Origin: Geobacter sp. OR-1
GTDB taxonomy: Bacteria; Desulfobacterota; Desulfuromonadia; Geobacterales; DSM-12255
Direction: 5' to 3'
DNA length: 64,000 nucleotides
Assembly: GCF_000813145.1 (NCBI RefSeq)
Contig: NZ_BAZF01000021.1
Location: 1 to 64,000, forward strand
Position 1 is the first letter of the stretch, and each line of letters opens with the position of its first letter. The notes below the pieces were generated by a model. That model was not told where the DNA came from. It saw only the letters and a list, made by a program, of their open reading frames with translations, and ran no database searches. Position numbers and translations under genes: made by a program. Below are positions 9,501 to 16,733 of this stretch, piece after piece.

Positions 9501-11638
9501 ACCGACTGCTGGTCGGCAGCGACGACAGCCTCGTCTATATCCTTGACAGCCGCTCGGGTGAAATTGTGCGTAGGTTTATGCTGGAAGGTCATGACCGGGG
9601 GATTGTCTCGATTGCCGTTGATTCAGACGGTAGTCAGGCAGCGGTCAGCTCCCTGGACGGCACCGTAACCGCCTTTGATCTGCAGACAATGAAACTGAGA
9701 AAAATGCCGAAGAACAGCGGTGCCGAGGTAGCACTCGCATTTGCACCGAATAGTCATAAACTGGTCATGACGGCCCCGGAAGGTCCGGTGACCATTGTAG
9801 ACACGGATACCGGTGCGCTGGAGAAACTGGGAGAACATTCCAACGCAGTAGATCGGCTGGCTCTCTCCGCCACTGGCGACTATCTGCTCACCGGCAACAG
9901 TCTTGAAGGAGAGCGGCTCTGGTATCTTCCTGAAAAGCGCGAAATAGCCAGCTATAAGGTTGACAATCAAGCTTTCACAAATGAAACGTTTTCTCCCAGT
10001 GGAGCCTTTGCCGCAGTGCCGGGTGATGCCGGGTTGATCAGGATTATCGCTACTTCTACCGGTGCGGAAGTGGCAAGCATGGTCTCCTTCTCCGATGGCA
10101 CCTGGGCGGTGGTTGCACCAGACGGCCGCTTTGACACCAACAACCTCGAAGACATCAAAGGACTGCACTGGATAATGACGGATGAACCGTTCACCCCTTT
10201 GCCGGTGGAAGCATTCATGCGGGAATACTACGAACCACGACTGCTGGCCAGGCTGCTATCTGAAAATCCCAATCTGCCGGCAATCACCTCGCCGCTGTCC
10301 TTGAATCGTATCCAGCCTGAAGTTACAGTGGATAAAATTGAGCCCGTGCCCAACGATCCTTCACATGTACTGGTAACTGTCTCCGCAAAACAGATGGAGC
10401 GTAACCGTCGGGTTAGCGGTCTTAGAGATCTGCGTCTGTTCCGCGACGGCCAGCTGGTCGGCTATGCGGATGACAACCTGCCGCTCACCGGTAACAGCTT
10501 CACCAAAACTTTTACTGTTGCCCTCCCGTATGTCGAGGGAGACAAGAACAACTCCAGCTTCACCGCCTATGCATTCAATAGCGATCGGATCAAAAGTGCT
10601 TCCTCACCACCGATCACCTTTTTTCTTCCTAAGGGGCGGCCAGTCCGAAGGGCATATATCGTCGCCATAGGGGTTGGTAAGTACACGGATTCGAAATTCG
10701 ATCTGCAGTTTCCTCCAGCAGATGCTATCTCATACATTGAGACTCTCCCCAGTAAAATCAAAGGTTTAGGTGGTTTTGCCAAAGAGGATATCATCCCAGT
10801 ACTCCTCACGAATAACGGAAATTGGAGTATGAAAAACGTGAAGTCCGTAAATAGTGAGACGAAACAAGAAACAAGCGAATATGTTGGTGAGTGGATAAAC
10901 GTAACCAGTAATTTGCCCCGAAGAGAGCTGATAGAAGGTGTTTTCGACCTGCTTGCCGGTCGACCGGTAACGGCGCAGATCCGGGATGAGATTCCTGGTG
11001 CAGGCAGACTCCGTGCCGTTACCCCGGATGATGTAGTAATCATAACCTACTCAGGCCATGGCAATACTGATAACGGTAAATATTACATAGCAACGGCAAG
11101 CCCGGTAACCAATAGCGAGAGCTATATCTCCAGCAATCTCCTGTCTAACTGGTTACGCGACATTGATGCCGGGAACATGACAATTATTATTGATTCCTGC
11201 CACTCTGCTGCTGTTGTCGGCACCAGAGAGTTCAAGCCCGGTCCAATGGGGAGCCGCGGGCTTGGACAACTCGCCTATGACAAAGGAATCAGTATTCTCG
11301 CGGCCTCACAGGCAGACAATAATGCTGAAGAGTATAGTATGCTTAAACATGGCATTATGACCTATGTACTGGTAGAAGAAGGTCTGAAGGCGAACCGTGC
11401 CTATTACAGATCTAAAGACGGGAAGATAACGCTGAAAGAGTGGCTGACTTACGCGGTATGGCGCGTACCGAAGCTCCAGCAATCCATAAAAAACACCTCG
11501 TTTCGGAGTCCTGTGCAAGAGGCAAAAGTTCAGTCCCGGGATGATGGCGGTACACTCCTCGGTCAGAACAACGCATTGCAGCAGCCGGCCCTGTTCGATT
11601 TCCGAAAAGAACCGAGAGAGCTGATTTTGTCTCAATAA
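6587..11638 (+). CDS. Exported TPR-WD40-caspase-like giant protein
   Basis: The start at ATG 6587 follows AAAGGAG and gives a signal peptide (residues 1-20, LTLPGTAMS), for 1683 residues in all. Layout: TPR-like helical repeats at about 30-520; WD40 repeats at about 535-1190 (for example ADGIVILRHL, DDGIVRLWDP, VDGTVRLYD, ADGTARLWHL); a beta-sandwich linker at about 1225-1350; and a peptidase C14 (caspase/metacaspase) domain from about 1355 (RAYIVAIGVGKYTDS). The catalytic pair is visible as His1491 in TYSGHG and Cys1538 in IIDSCHS. Known for the family: Cys proteases cutting after basic or acidic residues. Bacterial caspase-WD40 proteins are common, but a signal peptide puts this one outside the cytoplasm. 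It is the last gene of the operon from promoter copy 2. Confidence 0.88.
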   Translation: MIRIFSLLLLVILTLPGTAMSKEYFSDSRLTRWAAMTLEGKTDTVLKSVEKDLVSPKPFIFSPYIWEQLHGGGANVREAYQKITNPQLRKVLAQWQDIAALDYEDRYREMLGKYPPASFGKKSNPMLLLPLQWAAMDQTRYTEALQYAEQALATGSDIFWIVWRTFNVFEEDERLRADFILRLKKGHILQDKGSKRFLLAMLEASPLTTEVMFTSINDWLKTHPRDPFALLFLAKRLNEMEKYEQAAKTFEEAARIFPFMTGTWDDHAFALRKLNRNDEADRVIVRSVRLRNLPDAEQQIGLRRYQLLVRCNDNAADPLLEELNRKWPDHEGLTAARIDLEMNEWHCREALEFARAFAERHPEKIQHQVQLLTVLHKAQREQEAHTLYRKIRATFPEITTTLYETAEELLNGESNAAELDTLREEYARQYPGSRRLPELKGDKLGKAGKNDEAINEYRRMFAINSPSRDQMRKYAAFHREKSGLAAAIAALDSLQGNIKRGSTRHSLAPELPTTEKVAAVNVPQEKSSNAIPRLVAQIGHEGVVNALALSPDKTLLASAGADGIVILRHLESGRELRRFIHKLPVRGLCFARDGKTLISGADDGIVRLWDPATGEQKKQQQVLEGKIYTLALSADGVHLLVGGTALSAPLLSFPVLEKLAKFDSKYAAITAAAFAPDGLRLATASVDGTVRLYDTSTTFRRDLLNGHRGPVTSLAFSADGRFLASGGADGTARLWHLASNVEIASVATGGTVQSLAPLQTGLAFIAGVEKEGAQLVDFNAGKVTRRSQQKDAETRAIAVIPGDRFLSAGNDGAICELSLADFAHVRTMKGLLDSRSPAGFSPDGNLLVTATTAGTVRLWSINGSMQQVEIRPAGTDTDVSWAFSSDGRHLAVYSRTGNVVVYNMAEERETSRLQLATPGIVSLLLSKNAQSLATFHDDGTLRLWDGSTAASRAKISRVSALGTPFAYTPDGNRLLVGSDDSLVYILDSRSGEIVRRFMLEGHDRGIVSIAVDSDGSQAAVSSLDGTVTAFDLQTMKLRKMPKNSGAEVALAFAPNSHKLVMTAPEGPVTIVDTDTGALEKLGEHSNAVDRLALSATGDYLLTGNSLEGERLWYLPEKREIASYKVDNQAFTNETFSPSGAFAAVPGDAGLIRIIATSTGAEVASMVSFSDGTWAVVAPDGRFDTNNLEDIKGLHWIMTDEPFTPLPVEAFMREYYEPRLLARLLSENPNLPAITSPLSLNRIQPEVTVDKIEPVPNDPSHVLVTVSAKQMERNRRVSGLRDLRLFRDGQLVGYADDNLPLTGNSFTKTFTVALPYVEGDKNNSSFTAYAFNSDRIKSASSPPITFFLPKGRPVRRAYIVAIGVGKYTDSKFDLQFPPADAISYIETLPSKIKGLGGFAKEDIIPVLLTNNGNWSMKNVKSVNSETKQETSEYVGEWINVTSNLPRRELIEGVFDLLAGRPVTAQIRDEIPGAGRLRAVTPDDVVIITYSGHGNTDNGKYYIATASPVTNSESYISSNLLSNWLRDIDAGNMTIIIDSCHSAAVVGTREFKPGPMGSRGLGQLAYDKGISILAASQADNNAEEYSMLKHGIMTYVLVEEGLKANRAYYRSKDGKITLKEWLTYAVWRVPKLQQSIKNTSFRSPVQEAKVQSRDDGGTLLGQNNALQQPALFDFRKEPRELILSQ

Positions 11639-11647
11639 CGAATGGTT

Positions 11648-11687
11648 CAAAAAATGTATGGGAGTATTTTCCCCTCGCTGCAGTCAT
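11648..11687 (+). promoter_or_regulatory. ECF-type promoter copy 3 (variant, upstream of the SUKH gene)
   Basis: An A tract, TATGGGAG (GGGAG at 11660-11664), TATTTT, then AGTCAT (11682-11687). The spacer is 17 bases and the first base of the -10-like block is A rather than C. The SUKH gene starts at 11725. It is weaker than the other three copies but in the same position relative to its gene. Confidence 0.5.
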
Positions 11688-11724
11688 CAGTGGATATCAC
11701 TAACCAATAAAGAGGGACATGCGC

Positions 11725-12327
11725 ATGGAACCGTCTGCCATCAAACATTTGCATGACAAACTGGCGTCAGCAGGTGTCCTGTTTGCGTCAGGGCTCACCG
11801 ATTCCGAGTTGTTGGAAATATACGCATTTCACGACTTCAGATTCCCTCCTGACCTGGAAGAGCTTTACCGTTATCGACTGCCGGTCAGCGACGGGTTCTA
11901 CAACTGGCGGGAGTACGACTCGGAAGCGATAATAGACGCAATGGAAAGGCCTATCAAAGGGATTCTCTTTGATGTTCACCACAATGACTTCTGGGTTGAT
12001 GAATGCGGCAAGCGACCGAGGGAAAAAGATGCACGGGAAGGGGTCATCAGAGAGTATTTCCAGGGTTTCCCGAAGCTGATCCCGGTTTATTCCCACCGGT
12101 ACATCCCCGACTACCCGCATGAAGAGGGGAATCCGGTCTACTCGGCCCAACAAACAGACATAATCATCTATGGCACTGACCTTCAGAATTATTTTGACGC
12201 TGAGTTTTGTGGAGGCGAAACCATTGATTACAGCAAGGTGAAAAGAATTAAGGATTGGCACAAGTTCATCATCAACTACAATTTGTGTTTTCGCATGCCT
12301 GGGGAGATGCTGGAGAAGCTTTTGTAG
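11725..12327 (+). CDS. SMI1/KNR4 (SUKH) superfamily protein
   Basis: I start at the second ATG (11725) because AGAGGG is 8 bases upstream of it but only 2 from the first ATG at 11719. It encodes 200 residues with no signal peptide. The pattern FPPDLEELYRYRLPVSDGFYNW near the N-terminus and HRYIP...GNPVYS..QTDIIIYGTDL near the C-terminus is that of the SUKH fold. In bacteria these are mostly immunity proteins of polymorphic toxin systems, although some bind other partners. No toxin domain is visible on either nearby RHS protein, so its partner is unknown. It has its own promoter-like element (copy 3). Confidence 0.8.
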   Translation: MEPSAIKHLHDKLASAGVLFASGLTDSELLEIYAFHDFRFPPDLEELYRYRLPVSDGFYNWREYDSEAIIDAMERPIKGILFDVHHNDFWVDECGKRPREKDAREGVIREYFQGFPKLIPVYSHRYIPDYPHEEGNPVYSAQQTDIIIYGTDLQNYFDAEFCGGETIDYSKVKRIKDWHKFIINYNLCFRMPGEMLEKLL

Positions 12328-12391
12328 TGTCGTTCTTAATGACCAGAAGTGGTCTGGCAAAATATATATTCCTCACTACCGAGGTGATCAT

Positions 12392-12886
12392 ATGACCTGG
12401 AACTGTTCCGAATGCGCTGCGGAAAACGATGACAGCAGCATCCGCTGTAGCTGCGGATATCTGCAGTTGGAGGAACGACAGGAAACCTCTCCGGTCTCTC
12501 CAGCCAGCTATGATAAAATTGGCGGAGCCCTGTATCTGGTTATTATCTATCTGCTTGCACTGTTGATCGGCAGTGGGGCTGCTCTCTTCTTCTCCGCAAA
12601 TGATTTCATGAACTTGAGTGGGCATGTCCGTAATGACAGTTTATGGATGATTATTGCTTCATCTCTCATGTTCATCACTGTATCCATAGCGCTTATGCTG
12701 CTGCTGAAGCAAAATCGATATTTCCCAAAGCTGCTGGGCATTGGTTTGATTGCAAATGCAATAGCCGAAATATTTTTAATCGGCAGTGATTACAGTGATG
12801 GGGTGATGATCCAGTTTGTTGGCTACACGACATTGATACTCTATCTAGCTACCTCAAAACGGGTGAAAGGGACTTTTGTGCGTTGA
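12392..12886 (+). CDS. Zinc-ribbon, DUF2569-like membrane protein
   Basis: This encodes 164 residues. The N-terminus has a short metal-binding knuckle, WNCSECAAEN...IRCSCGYLQ (Cys4, Cys7, then a CSC pair). From residue 45 come about four membrane segments (YDKIGGALYLVIIYLLALLIG onward), ending in YLATSKRVKGTFVR, which closely fits the end of DUF2569 family membrane proteins. Function is unknown. It lies 64 bases after the SUKH gene with an RBS (GAGG) and is probably in its transcript. Confidence 0.7.
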   Translation: MTWNCSECAAENDDSSIRCSCGYLQLEERQETSPVSPASYDKIGGALYLVIIYLLALLIGSGAALFFSANDFMNLSGHVRNDSLWMIIASSLMFITVSIALMLLLKQNRYFPKLLGIGLIANAIAEIFLIGSDYSDGVMIQFVGYTTLILYLATSKRVKGTFVR

Positions 12887-12996
12887 CCTGCGATCTCTTC
12901 TTCAGCAGCGCCACAATTTCAATCAGCAATAATTGTATTGCATTACTATTTTTCTTGGATAAACTGGGATCAAAATACTATTCAGTAGGATGACCC

Positions 12997-14229
12997 ATGC
13001 TTCATGAACTCGAAACCCTCAGCCAGACCTTCCTGCGCCTGCGCAACCGGGAGTTCCGCCGCTCTTTTCTGGATGATAACCCGCTCACTGCGCGGTTTTC
13101 CATCATCATCGGCCAGCGCGGGATCGGCAAGACCACAGTGCTGGTCCAGCATCTTCTCTCGTGTGACAATGACCGGACCTCCTCCCGCATCCTCTACCTG
13201 CCGGCCGACCATATCCTTGTAGCCCGCTCATCCCTCTACAGCATTGCCGATGATTTCGTCAAACTGGGGGGTGAGCTGATCTGCTTTGACGAAATCCATA
13301 AATACCCTGACTGGTCAATGGAGCTGAAGAGCATCTGCGACACCTTCCCGTCGCTGCGGATTCTGGCCTCCGGCAGCTCGGCGCTGGAGATCACCCGGGG
13401 CAGCCATGACCTGAGCCGACGGGCTATTGTCTACAAAATGCACGGCATGTCGTTTCGTGAATTCATTATTCTAAAGACCGGCATCCAGCTTGATCGATTG
13501 CCGCTTGCTCAGCTGCTGTCCGATCATCGTCAGGCTGCCGAAGCGATTGTGACCACCCTGGAGCAAACCAGTCACAAGGTGCTGGCCCTGTTCAGAGAGT
13601 ATCTGCAGTATGGCTTCTACCCGTATTTTCTCGAATACCCGGATCTTGCCCAGTTTCAGATGACTCTGGAGCAGAACATCCACACTACGCTGGAGAGTGA
13701 TCTGCCTGCCATCCATCAGGCACTGAATGGTGGCAGCATCAGAAAGATCGAGCGGTTGCTGGCGATCATCGCCGGAATGGTGCCGTACACTCCTGATCTG
13801 AAAACGTTGAAAGGGCTTCTGGGAATCGGTGACGAGCGGACCCTTAAAACCTATCTCAAATATCTGGAAGATGCCGGTGTGATCCTCACCGTGGCACGCA
13901 GTGGCAAGGGGCTGCGGGAGCTGGAGAAACCGGAGAAAATCTATCTGAACAACCCGAACCTTTGCCATGCGCTGGCCGCCGGGGGCGAACCTGCCAGCGG
14001 ACCGTTGCGGGAGACTTTTCTGCTCGGCATGCTTCGCACCGCCCATCGGGTGACGGTGCCGGCCAAAGGTGATTTTCTGGTGGATGACAGCGTTACCATT
14101 GAGGTTGGCGGCAAGAACAAGGACGCCAGCCAGCTCAAGGGGATTGACAACGGTTGGTTGGCGCTGGATGGAATCGAAACCGGCAGCGGCAATCGCATCC
14201 CGCTCTGGCTGTTCGGATTTTTGTATTGA
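12997..14229 (+). CDS. AAA+ ATPase of the DUF4143 type
   Basis: This encodes 410 residues, cytosolic. The P-loop GQRGIGKTT lies near residue 45, Walker B is LICFDEIHK near residue 95, and sensor 1 is ILASGSSALE. The C-terminal half has the DUF4143 signature region (LNNPNLCHAL..., then a short endonuclease-like fold, VTIEVGGKNKDASQLKGID). The family is widespread and often mobile; its function is poorly known and may involve DNA or defence. The start is supported by AGGA 7 bases upstream. It stands alone between two envelope-type units, with no visible partner. Confidence 0.85.
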   Translation: MLHELETLSQTFLRLRNREFRRSFLDDNPLTARFSIIIGQRGIGKTTVLVQHLLSCDNDRTSSRILYLPADHILVARSSLYSIADDFVKLGGELICFDEIHKYPDWSMELKSICDTFPSLRILASGSSALEITRGSHDLSRRAIVYKMHGMSFREFIILKTGIQLDRLPLAQLLSDHRQAAEAIVTTLEQTSHKVLALFREYLQYGFYPYFLEYPDLAQFQMTLEQNIHTTLESDLPAIHQALNGGSIRKIERLLAIIAGMVPYTPDLKTLKGLLGIGDERTLKTYLKYLEDAGVILTVARSGKGLRELEKPEKIYLNNPNLCHALAAGGEPASGPLRETFLLGMLRTAHRVTVPAKGDFLVDDSVTIEVGGKNKDASQLKGIDNGWLALDGIETGSGNRIPLWLFGFLY

Positions 14230-14266
14230 AAAATATTTTGGGAGATTTTTCTTCTCCTTCCGTCAT
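14227..14266 (+). promoter_or_regulatory. ECF-type promoter copy 4 (upstream of Cys-pair copy 2)
   Basis: An A/T tract, TTTTGGGAG (GGGAG at 14240-14244), ATTTTT, 16-base spacer, CGTCAT (14261-14266). It overlaps the stop codon region of the ATPase gene. The Cys-pair gene starts at 14302, so the leader is about 30 bases. Confidence 0.65.
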
Positions 14267-14301
14267 GATAGATATCAATGCCAACCATGGAGGGTCACAT
14301 T

Positions 14302-14631
14302 ATGTCAACTAAACTCAGCCGTACCATCGTTATAACCGTCATCGCCATCTGCCTCGCCGCTCCGCTGGCTTGGGGAGGGTGCGGCTCTGAGGGCTGCAAT
14401 GAAGCCCGCCCGGAAACGCAAGCGCAGGATGCCGCCCCGGCGGCACCGACTGCCAATCCTGAGCAGTACCAATCCCGCAGTCGGGAAATGAACATCAGCG
14501 ATTTTGTCAGCAGTGAGCGTTCGCCGGAAAAGAAGGGTTGCAGCGAAGGCGGCTGCAATGAGGCCCGCCCAACCCAGGAGCAGTCCCGGACGCAGGAGAA
14601 GAAGTGCAACAGTGGTTCTGACTGCAATTGA
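14302..14631 (+). CDS. Cys-pair exported protein family, copy 2
   Basis: The start at ATG 14302 is favoured by GGAGGG seven bases upstream over an in-frame ATG at 14278. It encodes 109 residues. The signal peptide (STKLSRTIVITVIAICLAAP, ending LAWGG) is nearly that of copy 1. The cysteine pairs are GCGSEGC, GCSEGGC and KCNSGSDC, with the shared blocks SRSREMNISDFVSS and RTQEKKC. The DNA of the central block is almost identical to that of copy 3 (16558-16626), so these two copies duplicated recently or exchange sequence. It is the first gene after promoter copy 4. Confidence 0.75.
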   Translation: MSTKLSRTIVITVIAICLAAPLAWGGCGSEGCNEARPETQAQDAAPAAPTANPEQYQSRSREMNISDFVSSERSPEKKGCSEGGCNEARPTQEQSRTQEKKCNSGSDCN

Positions 14632-14645
14632 GAGGGAGGCCACTC

Positions 14646-14699
14646 ATGCAACAAATACTCAACCGCACCATCTCGATGGCCACACCACCGCTGGCATAG
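14646..14699 (+). pseudogene. Remnant of a fourth Cys-pair family gene
   Basis: An ATG at 14646 follows a GGGAGGCCACTC leader that resembles the leader of copy 1 (AGGAGGCCATCCC). The product MQQILNRTISMATPPLA then stops. It aligns with the signal peptide of copy 1 (MQPALSRTIV...LAAPLA) after an internal loss of about 7 codons and ends where the mature protein should begin. This is best read as a truncated fourth copy at the edge of the AT-rich patatin unit. Confidence 0.5.
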
Positions 14700-14780
14700 C
14701 GGGACTATTAAGATCATAGGTGAATCCAATTACTGAAGCAGTGAATGATAATTGGGTGATCCATGAAAGGAGAGATCAAA

Positions 14781-15236
14781 ATGCTTCAAGAAATTATATC
14801 AATCAGCAAGTTTATTATTTCAATAGTTACGGCTAGTTTAGCCGTATTTAAAGGCATTGCTGAGTATCGTAAAAATGCGACTCAAAAAAGAGCAGAATAT
14901 TTTCTGAAGACAAGAGACAAGATTTTTAATGATCCAGATTTTAACAAGGTATGCAATGCGCTTGATATTACGCCTACAAATGTAGCTAGTTTGACAGTGG
15001 ATGAAAAAGAAACTTTCCTTGGCTACATGGAGGAAATTGCCTTGCTCATGTACTCAGAACTAATACCAAAAAACACTGTCCATTATATGTTTGGTTACTA
15101 TGCGATTCTTTGTTGGAAAAATAATGTCTTTTGGTCAAACATTAACAAGAAACATAGGTATTGGAGCTTGTTTAATAAATTTGCAGAGGAAATGATCTCA
15201 ATCAAAAATATTGACTTGAATAATGTCCGACTCTAG
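14781..15236 (+). CDS. Membrane-anchored companion of the patatin gene
   Basis: I start at ATG 14781 (AAAGGAG 8 bases upstream) rather than the in-frame ATG at 14763. It encodes 151 residues. One N-terminal membrane helix (about residues 3-22, IISISKFIISIVTASLAVF) is followed by a basic, helical cytosolic domain (EYRKNATQKRAEYFLKTRDK...). I recognise no named family, though the layout resembles small membrane-tethered partners in defence or toxin pairs. The gene is clearly more AT-rich than its neighbours and lies 21 bases before the patatin gene, so the two form a unit of likely foreign origin. Confidence 0.65.
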   Translation: MLQEIISISKFIISIVTASLAVFKGIAEYRKNATQKRAEYFLKTRDKIFNDPDFNKVCNALDITPTNVASLTVDEKETFLGYMEEIALLMYSELIPKNTVHYMFGYYAILCWKNNVFWSNINKKHRYWSLFNKFAEEMISIKNIDLNNVRL

Positions 15237-15257
15237 CAATAGAAAGGAGCTTCGATC

Positions 15258-16361
15258 ATGGGCGTTAAACCTGTAGCCAGTGGAAATACAACAAGCCAGA
15301 AATATTTTCGCATTTTATCAATCGATGGTGGGGGTATTAGAGGGATTATTCCAGCCGCAGTACTGACCAAAGTCGAGGAAGCTATCCGTTCGAAAACTAA
15401 TGATAACAATCTTAAAATTGGCGATTGTTTCGATATGATTGCCGGAACAAGTACAGGGGGCATCTTAACCTGTGTTTATCTTGCTCCGGACACAGCAAAT
15501 CCGGCGAAAGCAAGGTTTTCGGCTAAGGATGCGCTCAATCTGTATATGCAGAACGGGGACGAAATATTTGACCGGTCAGCTTGGAAGCGCATCGTATCTC
15601 TTGGCGGGCTTGCCGACGAGAAGTATTCTGCCGAAATGCTGGAGAAAACTCTGAAAAACTATTTTGGGGATCTTGAGCTCTGCCAATTGATACAACCGTG
15701 CCTCATTACTGCGTATAATACCAAGCGTTATGAATCCTTTTTCTATACTCAGCACGACGCCAAGATTAAACCAGAAAGAAACTTCCTGGTTCGAGATGTT
15801 GCAAGGGCAACATCTGCAGCTCCTACCTATTTTGAAATGGCATTGAGCGAAAGTTTAGACAATATTCCAAATGCTGCTCCAATGATAGATGGCGGGGTTT
15901 TTGCCAATAATCCAGCAGCATGTGCGTTGGTTGAAGCTTTACGTTTGCATAAAGTTGCACCTACGACAGAAAATATGCTTCCTTTAGAAATCAGCAATGT
16001 TGCCATATTGTCTCTTGGGACAGGCAAAAAAACTGCATCAATCAGTTATAAGGAAGGAAAAGACTGGGGCTTGGCTGGTTGGGCAAAACCATTGATAAGT
16101 ATTCTTATGGATGGCGTTGCACAAACGGTAACATACCAAGTGGAAACAGTTTTCGAAAGTATTGGCGTAAAGAACCAGTTTCTCAGAATCGACGGTGAAT
16201 TTGGTGACTATAAAAACAACCTTGATATTGAAGGGATTGATTCTTCAATGGATAATGCTTCCACTGACAATATGAGACGGCTGGAACGCTTCGGCCAGCA
16301 ATTGGCACAAAATTATAGAACTCAAATTGATGATTTTGTAACGAACTACCTTTTATCGTAA
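15258..16361 (+). CDS. Patatin-like phospholipase
   Basis: This encodes 367 residues, no signal peptide. It shows the oxyanion-hole motif DGGGIRG (residues 23-29), the nucleophile elbow GTSTG with Ser65, and the catalytic Asp211 in IDGGVFANNPA, so the Ser-Asp dyad is complete. Family role: hydrolysis of phospholipid acyl esters. Members such as CapV act as membrane-damaging effectors in CBASS anti-phage defence, but no cyclase gene is present here. There is a strong RBS (AAGGAG). The AT-rich composition is shared with the gene before it; the membrane-anchored partner could control or localise it (inference). Confidence 0.9.
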   Translation: MGVKPVASGNTTSQKYFRILSIDGGGIRGIIPAAVLTKVEEAIRSKTNDNNLKIGDCFDMIAGTSTGGILTCVYLAPDTANPAKARFSAKDALNLYMQNGDEIFDRSAWKRIVSLGGLADEKYSAEMLEKTLKNYFGDLELCQLIQPCLITAYNTKRYESFFYTQHDAKIKPERNFLVRDVARATSAAPTYFEMALSESLDNIPNAAPMIDGGVFANNPAACALVEALRLHKVAPTTENMLPLEISNVAILSLGTGKKTASISYKEGKDWGLAGWAKPLISILMDGVAQTVTYQVETVFESIGVKNQFLRIDGEFGDYKNNLDIEGIDSSMDNASTDNMRRLERFGQQLAQNYRTQIDDFVTNYLLS

Positions 16362-16404
16362 AACAACCTATCGAATCTACAATATTAAAATAAGGTAAAC
16401 TCCC

Positions 16405-16725
16405 ATGAAAACATCAATTTGTAGAATTACCTTCATCTTTGCCGCCTTTATCTGCCTCGCCGCTACTCCTCTATTTGCTTGCGGCACCTCCGATTGCAAG
16501 CGTCCGGAAACGCAAGTGCAGGACGCTGCCCCGGCGGCATCGACTGCCAATACAGAGCAGTACCAATCCCGCAGCCGGGAGATGAACATCAGTGATTTTG
16601 TCAGTGGTGAGCGTTCGCCGGAAAAGGGTTGTGATACAAGCAATTGTAACGGCCAGCATCCAGAGCAGCAGGAGCAGCCCCGGACGCAGGAGAAAAAATG
16701 CGAAACAAGTAATTGTGGTGGATGA
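16405..16725 (+). CDS. Cys-pair exported protein family, copy 3
   Basis: This encodes 106 residues. The signal peptide differs from copies 1 and 2 (MKTSICRITFIFAAFICLAA, ending LFACG), while the mature part is close to copy 2. The cysteine pairs are ACGTSDC, GCDTSNC and KCETSNC (all Cx4C), and the blocks SRSREMNISDFVSG and PRTQEKKC are kept. The gene ends 8 bases before the M3-like lipoprotein gene, so the two are translationally close. The different leader with the same body suggests recombination within the family. Confidence 0.75.
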   Translation: MKTSICRITFIFAAFICLAATPLFACGTSDCKRPETQVQDAAPAASTANTEQYQSRSREMNISDFVSGERSPEKGCDTSNCNGQHPEQQEQPRTQEKKCETSNCGG

Positions 16726-16733
16726 GGAGTGAA

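Noticed and set aside
14781-16361. CBASS anti-phage operon
   Set aside because: A patatin effector is present, but there is no cyclic-nucleotide synthase or accessory CBASS gene nearby.
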